Counted from the stretch's first letter, positions 46,725 to 55,998 are shown. The stretch: 64,000 bases of DNA from Arcobacter sp. CECT 8986 (GCF_004116725.1 NZ_PDKG01000010.1:18803-82802), one strand, 5' to 3'. The notes: generated from the sequence alone by a model not told the origin. Made by a program: numbers and translations.

Positions 46725-48053
46725 ATGGTTGAAAGATATGCAAGAGAAGAGATGAGTTCAAAATGGACTATGCAAGCGAAATATCAAGCATGGTTAGATG
46801 TTGAAAAAGCAGTTGTAAAAGCTTGGAATAAATTAGGTCTAATTCCTGACGAAGATGCAAAGAAAATCGTAGAAAATGCAGGTTTCTCAGTAGAAAGAAT
46901 TGATGAAATTGAAGCAGTAACTAGACATGACTTAATCGCTTTTACTACAAGTGTATCTGAAACACTTGGTGATGAATCAAGATGGTTTCACTATGGTATG
47001 ACTTCTTCTGATACTGTTGATACAGCAGTTGCTTTACAAATGAAAGACTCTTTAGAACTAATCATCAAAGATGTAAAAATGATGATGGAATCTATCAAAA
47101 AAAGAGCCGAAGAGCATAAATATACTTTAATGGTAGGTAGAAGTCATGGTATTCATGGTGAGCCTATAACATTTGGACTTGTTCTTGCAGTATGGTATGA
47201 TGAAATGGCAAGACACTTAGAAAACTTAGAACAAACAATGAAAGTTATTAGTGTTGGTCAAATTTCTGGTGCTATGGGTAACTTTGCACACGCTCCTTTA
47301 GATTTAGAAGAGTATGCAATGGCAGAATTAGGTCTTCAACCAGCTCCTGCTTCAAATCAAGTAATTCAAAGAGATAGATATGCAAGACTTGCAACTGCAC
47401 TTGCACTATTAGCTAGTTCTGTTGAAAAATTTGCTATTCAAGTTAGACATTGGCAAAGAACAGAAGTTTATGAGTGTGAAGAATTTTTTGCAAAAGGTCA
47501 AAAAGGTTCTTCAGCAATGCCTCATAAAAGAAATCCTATTTTAACAGAAAACATTACAGGACTTGCAAGAATTATCAGAGCTTTTGCTACTCCTGCGATG
47601 GAAAATGTAGCATTATGGCACGAAAGAGATATCTCTCACTCTTCAACTGAAAGATTCTGGTTACCAGATACATTTGTTACAACTGATTTTATGCTTCACA
47701 GAATGAATAATGTTATTGCTAATTTAACAGTAATGCCTGAAAATATGATGAAAAATCTTAACTTAACAGGTGGATTAGTATTTTCTCAAAGAGTATTACT
47801 AGAGTTACCAAAAGCTGGTGTAAGCAGAGAAGATGCATATAAAATTGTACAAAGAAATGCTATGAAAGTTTGGGAAGAAATCCAACATGGAAAACCAACA
47901 ACAAATGAAAAAGGTGAGTCAATCTATTTAGGGCACTTATTAGCTGATGAAGACTTAAGAGCGAAATTAAGTGAAGAACAAATTAGAGAGTGCTTTAACT
48001 ATGAATATTACACAAAAAATGTAGATGCAATTTTTAAAAGAGTATTTAAATAA
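46725..48053 (+). CDS. purB: Adenylosuccinate lyase
   Basis: Acts twice in purine synthesis, on SAICAR and on adenylosuccinate. It has 442 residues of the fumarase/aspartase superfamily: the signature GSSAMPHKRNP (about 264-274) with the catalytic serine loop, GRSHGIHGEP (about 138-147) with the catalytic histidine, and TSSDTVDTA (about 93-101). It starts with ATG after an AAGGGA ribosome-binding site and is followed by nrdA after 33 nt. Confidence 0.96.
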   Translation: MVERYAREEMSSKWTMQAKYQAWLDVEKAVVKAWNKLGLIPDEDAKKIVENAGFSVERIDEIEAVTRHDLIAFTTSVSETLGDESRWFHYGMTSSDTVDTAVALQMKDSLELIIKDVKMMMESIKKRAEEHKYTLMVGRSHGIHGEPITFGLVLAVWYDEMARHLENLEQTMKVISVGQISGAMGNFAHAPLDLEEYAMAELGLQPAPASNQVIQRDRYARLATALALLASSVEKFAIQVRHWQRTEVYECEEFFAKGQKGSSAMPHKRNPILTENITGLARIIRAFATPAMENVALWHERDISHSSTERFWLPDTFVTTDFMLHRMNNVIANLTVMPENMMKNLNLTGGLVFSQRVLLELPKAGVSREDAYKIVQRNAMKVWEEIQHGKPTTNEKGESIYLGHLLADEDLRAKLSEEQIRECFNYEYYTKNVDAIFKRVFK

Positions 48054-48086
48054 TTATAAAAATTCCACAGTAAAAAGGCAACAAAT

Positions 48087-50471
48087 ATGGCAATAATGAT
48101 TCAAAAGAGAAATGGTAGAAAAGAGGTCTTAGATATTACTAAGATTCAAAAAATGACAATTGATGCAACAAAAGATTTAGATGGGGTAAGTCAAAGTGAA
48201 TTAGAACTTGATGCACAAATTAAATTTGTAGATGGTATGAGTTCGTCAGATATTCAAGATGCATTAATTAAAACAGCTGTTGAAAAAATTGATATTGATG
48301 TACCTAACTGGACTTTTGTTGCTGCAAGACTATTTTTATTTGATTTATATCATAGAGTTGGAAAAGAGACACATGGTGTTAAAGGTGAACCATATTGCCA
48401 TATTGAAGAATATTTAAAGTTTGGTAAAAAAGCAGAAAGATTACTTCCTGCTCTTGGTGAAGGTTATGATTTAGAAGATTTAAATAACTATATTAAACCA
48501 GAAAGAGACCTTTTATTTAACTACCTTGGAATCAAAACACTATATGATAGATATCTAATCAAAAATAAAAAGGGTGAACCAATTGAGTTACCACAACATA
48601 TGTTTATGGCAATAGCAATGTTTTTAGCTCAAGAGGAAGAAGATAAACAAGAAAAAGCAAAAGAGTTTTATGATGTAATCTCAAAATTTGAGGTAATGTT
48701 AGCAACTCCAACACTTTCAAATGCAAGAACAAATAGACATCAACTTTCATCTTGTTATATTGGGTCAAGTCCTGATAATATTGAAGGTATTTTTGATGGA
48801 TATAAAGAGATGTCACTACTTTCTAAATATGGTGGTGGTATTGGTTGGGATTGGAACCAAATTAGAGCTTTAGGTGGAGTTATAGATAATCACAAAAGTG
48901 CTGCTGGTGGGATTATTCCTTTCTTAAAAATCACAAATGACTTAGCAATTGCTGTTGACCAATTAGGAACAAGAAAAGGTGCGATTGCAGTTTATGTTGA
49001 GCCTTGGCATATGGATATTGTTGATTTTGTTGATTTAAAGAAAAACTCTGGTGAAGAAAGAAGAAGAACACACGATTTATTCCCAGCTCTTTGGATAACT
49101 GACCTATTTATGGAAAGAATTTTAGAAGATTCTCACTGGACTTTATTTGACCCTTATGAAGTGAAAGATTTAAGTGAGCTTCATGGTGAAGAGTTCAAAA
49201 AAAGATATGAAGAGTATGAAAAAGATGAATCTATCACAAAAGATACGATGAAAGCAAAAGATTTATGGAAAAAAATCTTAACTTCATATTTTGAATCTGG
49301 AAGTCCATTCTTATGTTTCAAAGATAATGCAAATAGAGCAAACCCAAATAGTCACGTAGGACATATTAGAAGTTCAAATCTTTGTACAGAAATATTCCAA
49401 AATACAAACCCTAACCACTATAAAATAAAATTAGAGTTTGAAGATGGAAGTATTGAAACTTATGAAGAAAACGAAATAGTAAAAGTAGATGCAGGTCAAG
49501 AGAAAAAAGCAAATAAAATTACTGCACTTGATTCTATAAATGGAAAAAGAGTATTTATAGTAGAAAAAGAGAAAATTGATGGAGATACAGCGGTTTGTAA
49601 CCTTGCTTCAATTAACCTTTCTAAAATAAATACAAAAGAAGATATAGAAAGAGTTGTACCAACAGCAATTAGAATGCTAGATAATGTAATTGACTTAAAC
49701 TTCTATCCACTAAGAAAAGTAAAAGCAACAAACTTAAAATCAAGAAGTATTGGTCTTGGTGTTATGGGTGAAGCACAAATGTTAGCAGAGCACCAAATTA
49801 TGTTTGGTAGTGAGCAACACCTTAAAAAAATTGATGCAGTAATGGAAGCAATTTCATATAATGCAATCAAATCTTCAAGTGAACTTGCAGTTGAAAAAGG
49901 AATTTATCCTACATTTGAAGGTTCAAATTGGTCTAAAGGTATTATGCCACATGACCATGCACCACAAGCTGTACAAGCTTTAATAAATAAAGATTTATTT
50001 GATGGTGGATATGACTGGGAAGAACTAAGAGAAAAAGTTAAAAAAGATGGTATGAGAAATGGTTACTTAATGGCTATTGCTCCAACATCATCTATTTCAA
50101 TCTTAGTTGGAACAACTCAAGCAATTGAGCCAGTTTATAAAAGAAAATGGTATGAAGAGAACTTATCTGGACTTATTCCAGTTGTTGTTCCAAAACTTAG
50201 CCCAGAAACTTGGCAATATTATATTCCAGCATATGAAGTTGAGCAAACAGATATTATTAAAGCAGCTTCAATTAGACAAAAATGGATAGACCAAGGACAA
50301 AGTACAAATATCTTTATGAGCTTAGAAAAAGCAAGTGGTAGACACTTACATGAAATATATACATTAGCTTGGAAATTAGGATTAAAATCTACTTATTACC
50401 TAAGAAGTCAATCTCCAGAAGCAAGTAATGATGTAGAAGACAGAAGTATGGAGTGTGCAGGTTGTCAATAA
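48087..50471 (+). CDS. nrdA: Class Ia ribonucleotide reductase, alpha subunit
   Basis: Makes deoxyribonucleotides together with NrdB. It has 794 residues with an N-terminal ATP-cone (about 5-95, starting QKRNGRKEV). Active-site cysteines are Cys in LSSCYIGSS (about 225), the radical cysteine in SNLCTEIFQN (about 432) and Cys in TAVCNLASIN (about 505). GYLMAIAPTSSIS contains the nucleotide-loop region, and the C-terminal ECAGCQ holds the redox-active pair that passes electrons from thioredoxin. It precedes nrdB by 83 nt. Confidence 0.96.
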   Translation: MAIMIQKRNGRKEVLDITKIQKMTIDATKDLDGVSQSELELDAQIKFVDGMSSSDIQDALIKTAVEKIDIDVPNWTFVAARLFLFDLYHRVGKETHGVKGEPYCHIEEYLKFGKKAERLLPALGEGYDLEDLNNYIKPERDLLFNYLGIKTLYDRYLIKNKKGEPIELPQHMFMAIAMFLAQEEEDKQEKAKEFYDVISKFEVMLATPTLSNARTNRHQLSSCYIGSSPDNIEGIFDGYKEMSLLSKYGGGIGWDWNQIRALGGVIDNHKSAAGGIIPFLKITNDLAIAVDQLGTRKGAIAVYVEPWHMDIVDFVDLKKNSGEERRRTHDLFPALWITDLFMERILEDSHWTLFDPYEVKDLSELHGEEFKKRYEEYEKDESITKDTMKAKDLWKKILTSYFESGSPFLCFKDNANRANPNSHVGHIRSSNLCTEIFQNTNPNHYKIKLEFEDGSIETYEENEIVKVDAGQEKKANKITALDSINGKRVFIVEKEKIDGDTAVCNLASINLSKINTKEDIERVVPTAIRMLDNVIDLNFYPLRKVKATNLKSRSIGLGVMGEAQMLAEHQIMFGSEQHLKKIDAVMEAISYNAIKSSSELAVEKGIYPTFEGSNWSKGIMPHDHAPQAVQALINKDLFDGGYDWEELREKVKKDGMRNGYLMAIAPTSSISILVGTTQAIEPVYKRKWYEENLSGLIPVVVPKLSPETWQYYIPAYEVEQTDIIKAASIRQKWIDQGQSTNIFMSLEKASGRHLHEIYTLAWKLGLKSTYYLRSQSPEASNDVEDRSMECAGCQ

Positions 50472-50554
50472 GATAACCTTACACTTTTTGCATACAAATT
50501 ACAAAAAAAATACAATAAAATAAATTAGACTTAAAATTTATAGAGGAAATCCCA

Positions 50555-51586
50555 ATGGATAGAAAAATAATATATAACCCAGATTCAAAAGAGAACTTAA
50601 ACGATAGAAGAATGTTCGGTGGAAACCCAGATGGTATGATAAACTTCACAAGAATGAAATATCAATGGGCATTAAATCTTTGGGATATGATGGAAGCTAA
50701 TACTTGGTTCCCAAGAGAAGTTCAAATGACAAATGATGCTAAAGATTATAAATACTTAACTCCACCAGAAAAAAGAATGTATGACTTAGTTCTATCACAA
50801 CTTATCTTTATGGACTCACTACAAACAAATAACTTAATGGATAATATCAATCCATATATTACTGCTCCTGAAGTAAATGCTTGTTTATCAAGACAATCAT
50901 ACGAAGAAGCAAACCACTCTAAATCATATGCAGTTATGGTAGAGTCAATCTCTGATAATACAGATGAGATTTATGATATGTGGAAAACAGACGCTAAACT
51001 AAGAGAAAAAAATACTTTTATTGCTGAAACATATAGAAGTTTAGCAGCTGGTGATGGTGAGATGATTTCTGATGAAGAGATTTTACTTGCAATGTTTGCA
51101 AATCAAATCTTAGAAGGATTATATTTTTATGCTGGATTTGCAGCAATTTATGCACTTGGAAAATCAGGTAAAATGCTTGGAAGTTCTCAAATGATTAGAT
51201 TTATTCAAAGAGATGAAGTAACACACCTTTTATTATTCCAAAATATGATTAACTCTACTAGAAAAGAAAGACCTGATTTATTTACTCCTGAATTAGAAGC
51301 AAAAGTAAGAGAGATGTTTAAAAAAGCAGTAGAACTTGAGTCTTCTTGGGGTGCTTATATTACTCAAGGACAAATCTTAGGATTTACAGATGCAATTATC
51401 ACTCAATATATTCAATACTTAGCTGATAAAAGATTAGAAGCAGTTGGATATAAACCAATGTATAACGTGAAACACCCTATTCCTTGGGTTGATGGTTATG
51501 CTTCATTTAATGACCAAAGAACTAACTTTTTTGAAGGGAATGTTGTAAATTATTCGAAAGGTTCGATTAACTTTGACGACTTTTAG
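50555..51586 (+). CDS. nrdB: Class Ia ribonucleotide reductase, beta subunit
   Basis: Carries the di-iron/tyrosyl-radical centre that starts catalysis in NrdA. It has 343 residues. Iron ligands are in [21 protein letters not shown] (E and H), EGLYFYAGF and QRDEVTHLL (E and H). It ends with the usual C-terminal interaction peptide region (GSINFDDF). A GAGGAAA ribosome-binding site precedes the ATG. A long imperfect hairpin follows about 35 nt after the stop. Confidence 0.96.
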   Translation: MDRKIIYNPDSKENLNDRRMFGGNPDGMINFTRMKYQWALNLWDMMEANTWFPREVQMTNDAKDYKYLTPPEKRMYDLVLSQLIFMDSLQTNNLMDNINPYITAPEVNACLSRQSYEEANHSKSYAVMVESISDNTDEIYDMWKTDAKLREKNTFIAETYRSLAAGDGEMISDEEILLAMFANQILEGLYFYAGFAAIYALGKSGKMLGSSQMIRFIQRDEVTHLLLFQNMINSTRKERPDLFTPELEAKVREMFKKAVELESSWGAYITQGQILGFTDAIITQYIQYLADKRLEAVGYKPMYNVKHPIPWVDGYASFNDQRTNFFEGNVVNYSKGSINFDDF

Positions 51587-51620
51587 AATTTTATCTTTTA
51601 CATAAATTCTTCGTTTTTGC

Positions 51621-51668
51621 AAAAATTATGACAGTCATTTACTTTAGTAAACTCCTGCCATAATTTTT
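51621..51668 (+). terminator. Long hairpin after nrdB, probable terminator
   Basis: AAAAATTATGACAG (51621-51634) pairs with CTGCCATAATTTTT (51655-51668) with one mismatch; the loop holds a small TTTAC/GTAAA stem. The 3' arm ends in a T-run, as expected of an intrinsic terminator. TTTTTGCAAAAA just upstream is a second small palindrome. Confidence 0.65.
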
Positions 51669-51739
51669 ACTGCAGGCCTTGAATTTAAAGTAAAATAGAA
51701 AATTTAAGTATGAAAATTTGACCGAAATGTCGTGAAACT

Positions 51740-51881
51740 ATGTGTTAAGAGTTAATATACCAGTTTAGATTTTTGAAAATCCAAACAAGTATACTTATTG
51801 TTTAGCGGCTAAAAGTATAACTTACAAATTCTTCAAAAAATCTTTAACATGAATATTGATTGGTATATTTTGTATGCACAT
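51740..51881 (+). ncRNA. Candidate structured RNA upstream of the DUF3892-like gene
   Basis: An outer helix ATGTG (51740-51744) / CACAT and AATATACCA (51753-51761) / TGGTATATT (51861-51869) encloses further hairpins: GTTTAGATTTT / AAAATCCAAAC, the palindrome AAGTATACTT paired with AGTATAACTT, and TTTAG-CGG-CTAAA. The nested, multi-branched layout is unusual for an AT-rich spacer. It does not match an RNA family I know. Whether it is transcribed is unknown. Confidence 0.35.
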
Positions 51882-51921
51882 TAATTTGTGAGAATAAAGC
51901 CAACTCAAAAAGGAGTTCATA

Positions 51922-52134
51922 ATGGCATATAATATTAGTGGAAATCAAGATGGATTAAATGGAAGAAATAAAACATATATAATTCCAGGTAGAGGTACAG
52001 TTTCAAGAAAAACGTTAGTAAAAGAAGTTGAATTAGGTAAACATCCAAATCACTCTACATACAAAATTAATGGACAAAAATATGTTCGTGCTAATCCTGA
52101 TATAACTACATGTAATAATGTAAATAAATCTTAA
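51922..52134 (+). CDS. Small DUF3892-like protein
   Basis: A 70-residue soluble protein beginning MAYNISGNQDGLNGRNKTYII and ending with a KYVRANPD motif. The pattern (an MAY-I-x-G start, a glycine-rich middle, H-x-x-x-Y/F-x-x-x-G-x-x-V at the end) fits the small DUF3892 family, but the match is by memory and weak. AAAAAGGAGTTCATA gives a strong ribosome-binding site, part of which (GGAGTT) can pair with AACTC just upstream. It stands alone between two structured intergenic regions. Confidence 0.6.
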   Translation: MAYNISGNQDGLNGRNKTYIIPGRGTVSRKTLVKEVELGKHPNHSTYKINGQKYVRANPDITTCNNVNKS

Positions 52135-52144
52135 TATTAATGAG

Positions 52145-52300
52145 CCAGCATTTGTTAAAGCTGAGTTGTTTTAAATTTTTTTCGAAATAGCTGAGGACTG
52201 TTTGAGTAAGTAAAGTGCTAAATGCACTTTACTTACGAGTTCCGCAAGCAGAAAATAAATTTATAATAATGAAGGAAGTTTACCTTTAACAATTAGCTGG
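52145..52300. repeat. 156-bp concentric inverted repeat (MITE-like or structured element)
   Basis: Outer arms CCAGCATTTGTTAAAG (52145-52160) and CTTTAACAATTAGCTGG (52284-52300) are centred on the same point as a perfect 13-bp inner hairpin, GTAAGTAAAGTGC / GCACTTTACTTAC (52206-52236). GGACT / AGTTCC and A/T-rich stretches pair in between. The whole unit could fold as one long hairpin. It encodes no protein. The rest of the spacer to 52475 holds only a small hairpin. Confidence 0.5.
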
Positions 52301-52311
52301 TTGCTTTTTGC

Positions 52312-52337
52312 AATACTTTTTTCAATAAAAAAGTATT
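52312..52337. terminator. Perfect 11-bp hairpin, terminator-like
   Basis: AATACTTTTTT / AAAAAAGTATT with a CAAT loop. The T-run is inside the stem, so termination efficiency is uncertain. Confidence 0.4.
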
Positions 52338-52475
52338 ATATAAAGTATTCTATTTCTTCTTTTATTTATAAAATAAGCCATTTTAATACTTACCTTAACA
52401 AAACCATTAAATCCACATAATAATCACTTTAAAAGCTATTTATGCTTAAAATAACGCATATTTTAAAGGATATAA

Positions 52476-52733
52476 ATGCTAAAAGAAAAAACACAAGACT
52501 TTTTAAGAGCTCAAATTATGGATTTGAATGATTTTAACTACTCATTTGAAGAAGATGGGGAATATTTACACGTGATTTTTGATGAAGTTTTTTCAAAAAA
52601 AATACAAAAAGAGTTTACATTTAAAGTTTTAAATGATACTTTGTATATGCACTCTACTTCATATGGGTGGAAACCTGTACAAAAAGGTGCTTCAAATAAA
52701 TATTTTTGGATAGATTTATTATACGAGGATTAA
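52476..52733 (+). CDS. Hypothetical 85-residue protein
   Basis: A small soluble protein, acidic overall, with aromatic-rich segments DFNYSFEEDGEYLHVIFDE and SYGWKPV near the C-terminus. No family, signal peptide or membrane segment is recognised. AAAGGA lies 7 nt before the ATG. It ends 2 nt before the nitroreductase start, so the two are probably co-translated. The link may be functional, but nothing in the sequence shows it. Confidence 0.6.
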   Translation: MLKEKTQDFLRAQIMDLNDFNYSFEEDGEYLHVIFDEVFSKKIQKEFTFKVLNDTLYMHSTSYGWKPVQKGASNKYFWIDLLYED

Positions 52734-52735
52734 TT

Positions 52736-53494
52736 ATGAATGAGACTATAAAACAGTTATCAAATAGACGTTCAGTAAGGGAATTTACAGGTGAGTCTGT
52801 AAGTGATGAAGACTTAAATCTAATACTAAAAACAGCACAAAGATGCCCTACTTCTGTAAATGGGCAACAAATCTCAATAATTTATACAAGAAATAAAGAA
52901 AAATTAGCAAAGATTAGCGAACTTTGTGGAAATCAAGAGCATATTAAACATTGCGATATTTTTATTATGTTTGTTATTGATTATAATAGAATTTCACACG
53001 CATTAGACTCTATAAATGAGAAGCTAAATATTCAAAAATCAGCTGAGGGAATAATAGTTGGTGCAGTTGATGCGGGAATTATGCTAAGTTCATTACAAAC
53101 AAGTGCAGAGTCTTTGGGGTATGCAACTACTGCAATTGGTGCAGTAAGACAAAATCCAAATGAATTTATAAAACTTTTTGACTTACCTAAAAACACTTAT
53201 CCTTTAGTTGGTTCTACTTTAGGTGTTCCTACAACAACGGCAAAAGATGCACCACTAAAACCAAGAATCAAACTTGATTGTTTTGCATTTGAAGATAAAT
53301 ATGATGATACAAAAGCAAAAGAAGGTATTTTTGAATATGAATCAACTCTAAAAGAGTTTAGAAAAGAGAATAATATGGATTATAAAACTTCATATAATCA
53401 AGATATGGCAAGATTTTATACTAAAAGTTATACAAGAGATATCAAAAAAACTTTTGAACAACAAGGCTTTGTTTTTGAAGATATTAATAAGTAG
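52736..53494 (+). CDS. NfsA-type NAD(P)H-dependent nitroreductase
   Basis: FMN enzyme of 252 residues that should reduce nitroaromatics or quinones. The N-terminal RRSVREFTGESV (about 10-21) and CPTSVNGQQ (about 38-46) are FMN-binding segments. DAGIMLSSLQTSAESLGYATTAIGAVR (seen as SAESLGYATTAIG, about 121-133) and the VGSTLGVP block match the NfsA/Frp group. The ATG at 52736 is preferred over one 30 nt upstream inside the previous gene because ACGAGG lies before it. Confidence 0.85.
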   Translation: MNETIKQLSNRRSVREFTGESVSDEDLNLILKTAQRCPTSVNGQQISIIYTRNKEKLAKISELCGNQEHIKHCDIFIMFVIDYNRISHALDSINEKLNIQKSAEGIIVGAVDAGIMLSSLQTSAESLGYATTAIGAVRQNPNEFIKLFDLPKNTYPLVGSTLGVPTTTAKDAPLKPRIKLDCFAFEDKYDDTKAKEGIFEYESTLKEFRKENNMDYKTSYNQDMARFYTKSYTRDIKKTFEQQGFVFEDINK

Positions 53495-53651
53495 CAAAAG
53501 CTACTTATTAAGGTAAATTGATTTAAAATAATAAAATATACAGATAAATTAGTAATTTATAATAAACTAATTTATTAATTTGCCTTTTCTTTTACCTCTT
53601 CTTAGAAAATTTAAGATATAATAATTAAATTTCGTAGAAAGAGTGACACAT

Positions 53652-54416
53652 ATGAATTTAGGTAAAAAAGTTTTTTTATTATCTTTATTGTTACTATTAT
53701 TGATTGTGACATGTGTATATGAACACACTGAAGAGTTTATGAATGGCGCTTCTATAAATCAAAAACAAGTGGCAGTAAAAGAAGAACAAGTACAACCAGT
53801 TAAGATTGAACCAACTCAAAATGAAGCTCAAGAAGAACAAGTTATACCAGAAAATAATGAAAAACAAGATGAGATTTCACAAGAGAATATTGAGCCTAAA
53901 GTAGAGACTACAAACGAAAAAATAACTAAAGTTGAAGAACAAACTCAACAAATAGAAGAAATAAAAGAGCCTGAGCCTATTATTCTTAAAAGAAAAGATG
54001 AAGGATATAGAAGATCAAATGGCGAATTTTTCTATTATGAATTATCACCAAAATCAAAAGAGATACAAGATAAATTATATACTATTATGAGAACAGAACC
54101 ATTTGTTTTTGGTAAAAATGATGGAATAAACTACTTAAAAAGAAATGATGAGTTATTAAATAAAATAATAAAAATTATGAAAGATAACCCAAAATTAAAA
54201 TTTGAGATTGCAGGTCATTCAAGTATCAGACCAAATGATGATAGATACAATACTTATATTTCTGTTATGAGAGCTGCAAATATCAAAAAAGAACTAATTG
54301 CTAGAGGAATTTCTAAAAGAAGAATGAAAGCAAGAGGTTATGGTGACAAAATACCTTTAATACAAGATCAAATTAAATTATTTAATAGAATTGAATTTAA
54401 TATCATAGGAGAATAG
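53652..54416 (+). CDS. OmpA-domain peptidoglycan-associated protein
   Basis: A protein of about 254 residues. A signal anchor ([18 protein letters not shown], core [11 protein letters not shown]) is followed by a Glu/Gln-rich linker (about 30-115) and a C-terminal OmpA-like domain. The domain has FEIAGHSSIRPNDDRYN and MRAANIKKELIARGISKRRMKARGYGDKIP (motifs IAGHSS, RAANIKKELIARG, RMKARGYGD), which contact peptidoglycan. The start may be ATG 53652 or GTG 53643. No lipobox is clear, although a cysteine follows the hydrophobic segment. Confidence 0.82.
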   Translation: MNLGKKVFLLSLLLLLLIVTCVYEHTEEFMNGASINQKQVAVKEEQVQPVKIEPTQNEAQEEQVIPENNEKQDEISQENIEPKVETTNEKITKVEEQTQQIEEIKEPEPIILKRKDEGYRRSNGEFFYYELSPKSKEIQDKLYTIMRTEPFVFGKNDGINYLKRNDELLNKIIKIMKDNPKLKFEIAGHSSIRPNDDRYNTYISVMRAANIKKELIARGISKRRMKARGYGDKIPLIQDQIKLFNRIEFNIIGE

Positions 54417-54418
54417 TT

Positions 54419-54811
54419 GTGATAGAGATAGCTTCGAAGATTGTAGTATGTTTAGTACTTGCAGCATTTATAGGATTTTTAATAGGATTTATCATAGGTA
54501 GAGCTACAAGAAAAGAAGAGTATGCAGCAGTTACTGATAACCAATCAAAAAGAGTTGGAAATATTTATAATAAACCTCTAATTTTTAGTTGCCCAAGACC
54601 AGCGGGTAAAGATAATCTAAAACAAATAGAGGGAGTAGATTCTTTTATTGAAGCTCAATTAAATCATCTTGGTATTTTTCATTTTGATCAAATTTCAAAT
54701 TGGACTGATAAAAACTGCGAATGGATAGAAAACTATCTAGATATTAGTGATAGAATAAAAGAAGAAAACTGGGTAGAACAAGCAAAAGGTCTGTCTAAAC
54801 CAACAGTTTAA
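54419..54811 (+). CDS. Membrane protein with a helix-hairpin-helix-like C-terminal domain
   Basis: A 130-residue protein: one N-terminal membrane helix (about 8-29, rich in glycine), a short linker, then a domain with LKQIEGVDSFIEAQLNHLGIFHFDQISNW (read as QIEGVDSFIEAQLNHLGI, about 68-85) and ENWVEQAKGL. This matches the small helix-hairpin-helix module also found at the end of some NuoE proteins and ribosomal-protein-like fusions. GTG start at 54419, 2 nt after the OmpA-like gene. The function is unknown. Confidence 0.65.
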   Translation: MIEIASKIVVCLVLAAFIGFLIGFIIGRATRKEEYAAVTDNQSKRVGNIYNKPLIFSCPRPAGKDNLKQIEGVDSFIEAQLNHLGIFHFDQISNWTDKNCEWIENYLDISDRIKEENWVEQAKGLSKPTV

Positions 54812-54827
54812 TATTAATAAACAAAAG

Positions 54828-55277
54828 TTAGCACTTTTGTTTTATTAACTCTTTTACACAAGTATCTATCATCTCATAGACCTTGTCAAAGCCTTCAAAT
54901 CCATCAAAAAAGAATGGGTCTGGAACATCTTCTCCATTGAAACCAAATGAACCTAATTTTATAGGATTTTTACAACCTAATTTTTTTAAATTTTTCAGAT
55001 TACTATCATCTAAACCAACAACCAAATCATACTCATAAAAGTCTTCTAATCTAACTTGTCTTGCAATTTGTCTTGATATATCTATTCCATTATTTAAAGC
55101 AACTTTTATTGAATTGTCACAAGGATTTTCACCAATATGCCAACTTCCTGTACCTGCACTATCAATTTTTAGTTCTATATTATTATCTTTTGCATATTTT
55201 TCTGCAATTCCCTGCGCAATAGGAGAACGACAAATATTACCTAAGCAAACAAAAATAATTGATTTTACTTTTTCCAT
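54828..55277 (-). CDS. Low-molecular-weight protein-tyrosine phosphatase
   Basis: A 149-residue phosphatase. The P-loop is C11-LGNIC-R17-SP at the N-terminus, and DPFFF (about 117-121) supplies the general-acid aspartate. SAGTGSWHIGE and QVRLEDFYEYDLVVGLD are family-typical. In bacteria such enzymes often act on tyrosine kinases of capsule pathways; no such kinase is nearby. It is followed on the same strand by a nitrilase-like gene, 4 nt from its start. Confidence 0.92.
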   Translation of the reverse strand: MEKVKSIIFVCLGNICRSPIAQGIAEKYAKDNNIELKIDSAGTGSWHIGENPCDNSIKVALNNGIDISRQIARQVRLEDFYEYDLVVGLDDSNLKNLKKLGCKNPIKLGSFGFNGEDVPDPFFFDGFEGFDKVYEMIDTCVKELIKQKC

Positions 55278-55281
55278 AAAT

Positions 55282-55998
55282 TTATATTCCTACGTTTATA
55301 TAACTTCTCATTTTTTTTATATCTAATTTGTTAAATTCTAAAGATAATATCTCTTTGGAATCATCTATAATTACTTCCCCAAAAGGATTGATAATAGCAC
55401 TACCTTTACAGCATGATTCATCAGCACTATTAGCTGCAATAACAAAACATTGATTTGCAATCGCTAGAGCTTTTGTAAGTGCCTCATAGTGCTCTTTTCT
55501 TCCTTTTCCCCACATAGCAGGAACTAAAATAATATCTGCACCTTTTAATCTATCCCAATACTTTGTAAATCTAAGTTCAAAGCAGATTAAAGTAGCTATT
55601 TTAAACTCTTCTATTTCATATATTTGTATTTGTTCATCATTTTTTTTATTACTAAAATATTTTGTTTCATTTCCCAATTCAAATAGCTTATATTTATCTT
55701 GAGTATAAACAATTTTTTTATTTGAAAAAAGAAAAAATCTATTAAAGTAGTTACCATCTTCTTCTATAATCATAGTAATAGCAATTTTTTTATTTAAAGA
55801 CTCTTCTAAAAGTCTATTTATAGCATGTTTTGAGAATTGTGCTGCTTTAATAAAATTGTTATAAGAGTAACCAGTCAATGCAAGCTCACTTGCAAGAATA
55901 AGGTCACTATCCTTGCAAGTTTTAATAAGCTTTATTATATTTGTAAGATTTTTTCCAAAATCTTTATCTATATTAGTTTGAAGAGCTACTAAGTTCAT
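55282..55998 (-). CDS. Carbon-nitrogen hydrolase (nitrilase superfamily)
   Basis: A 238-residue amidase-type enzyme. The catalytic triad is visible: Glu in LASELALTGY (about 40), Lys in DKYKLFELGNE (about 103) and Cys in ICFELRFTKYWD (about 138). ANSADESCCKGSAIINPFGE matches the nitrilase C-terminal block. The substrate (amide, nitrile or deaminated glutathione) cannot be read. Its start overlaps the phosphomannomutase 3' end by 26 nt, so translation is coupled. Confidence 0.85.
   Translation of the reverse strand: MNLVALQTNIDKDFGKNLTNIIKLIKTCKDSDLILASELALTGYSYNNFIKAAQFSKHAINRLLEESLNKKIAITMIIEEDGNYFNRFFLFSNKKIVYTQDKYKLFELGNETKYFSNKKNDEQIQIYEIEEFKIATLICFELRFTKYWDRLKGADIILVPAMWGKGRKEHYEALTKALAIANQCFVIAANSADESCCKGSAIINPFGEVIIDDSKEILSLEFNKLDIKKMRSYINVGI

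Noticed and set aside
51740..51881. 6S RNA (ssrS)
   Set aside because: The length is near, but the multi-branched fold lacks the single long stem with a large central bubble that defines 6S RNA.
52145..52300. Integron attC site
   Set aside because: The arms contain GTTAAAG and CTTTAAC, but they are in the wrong order and each breaks the RYYYAAC/GTTRRRY consensus; no integrase or second attC is present.
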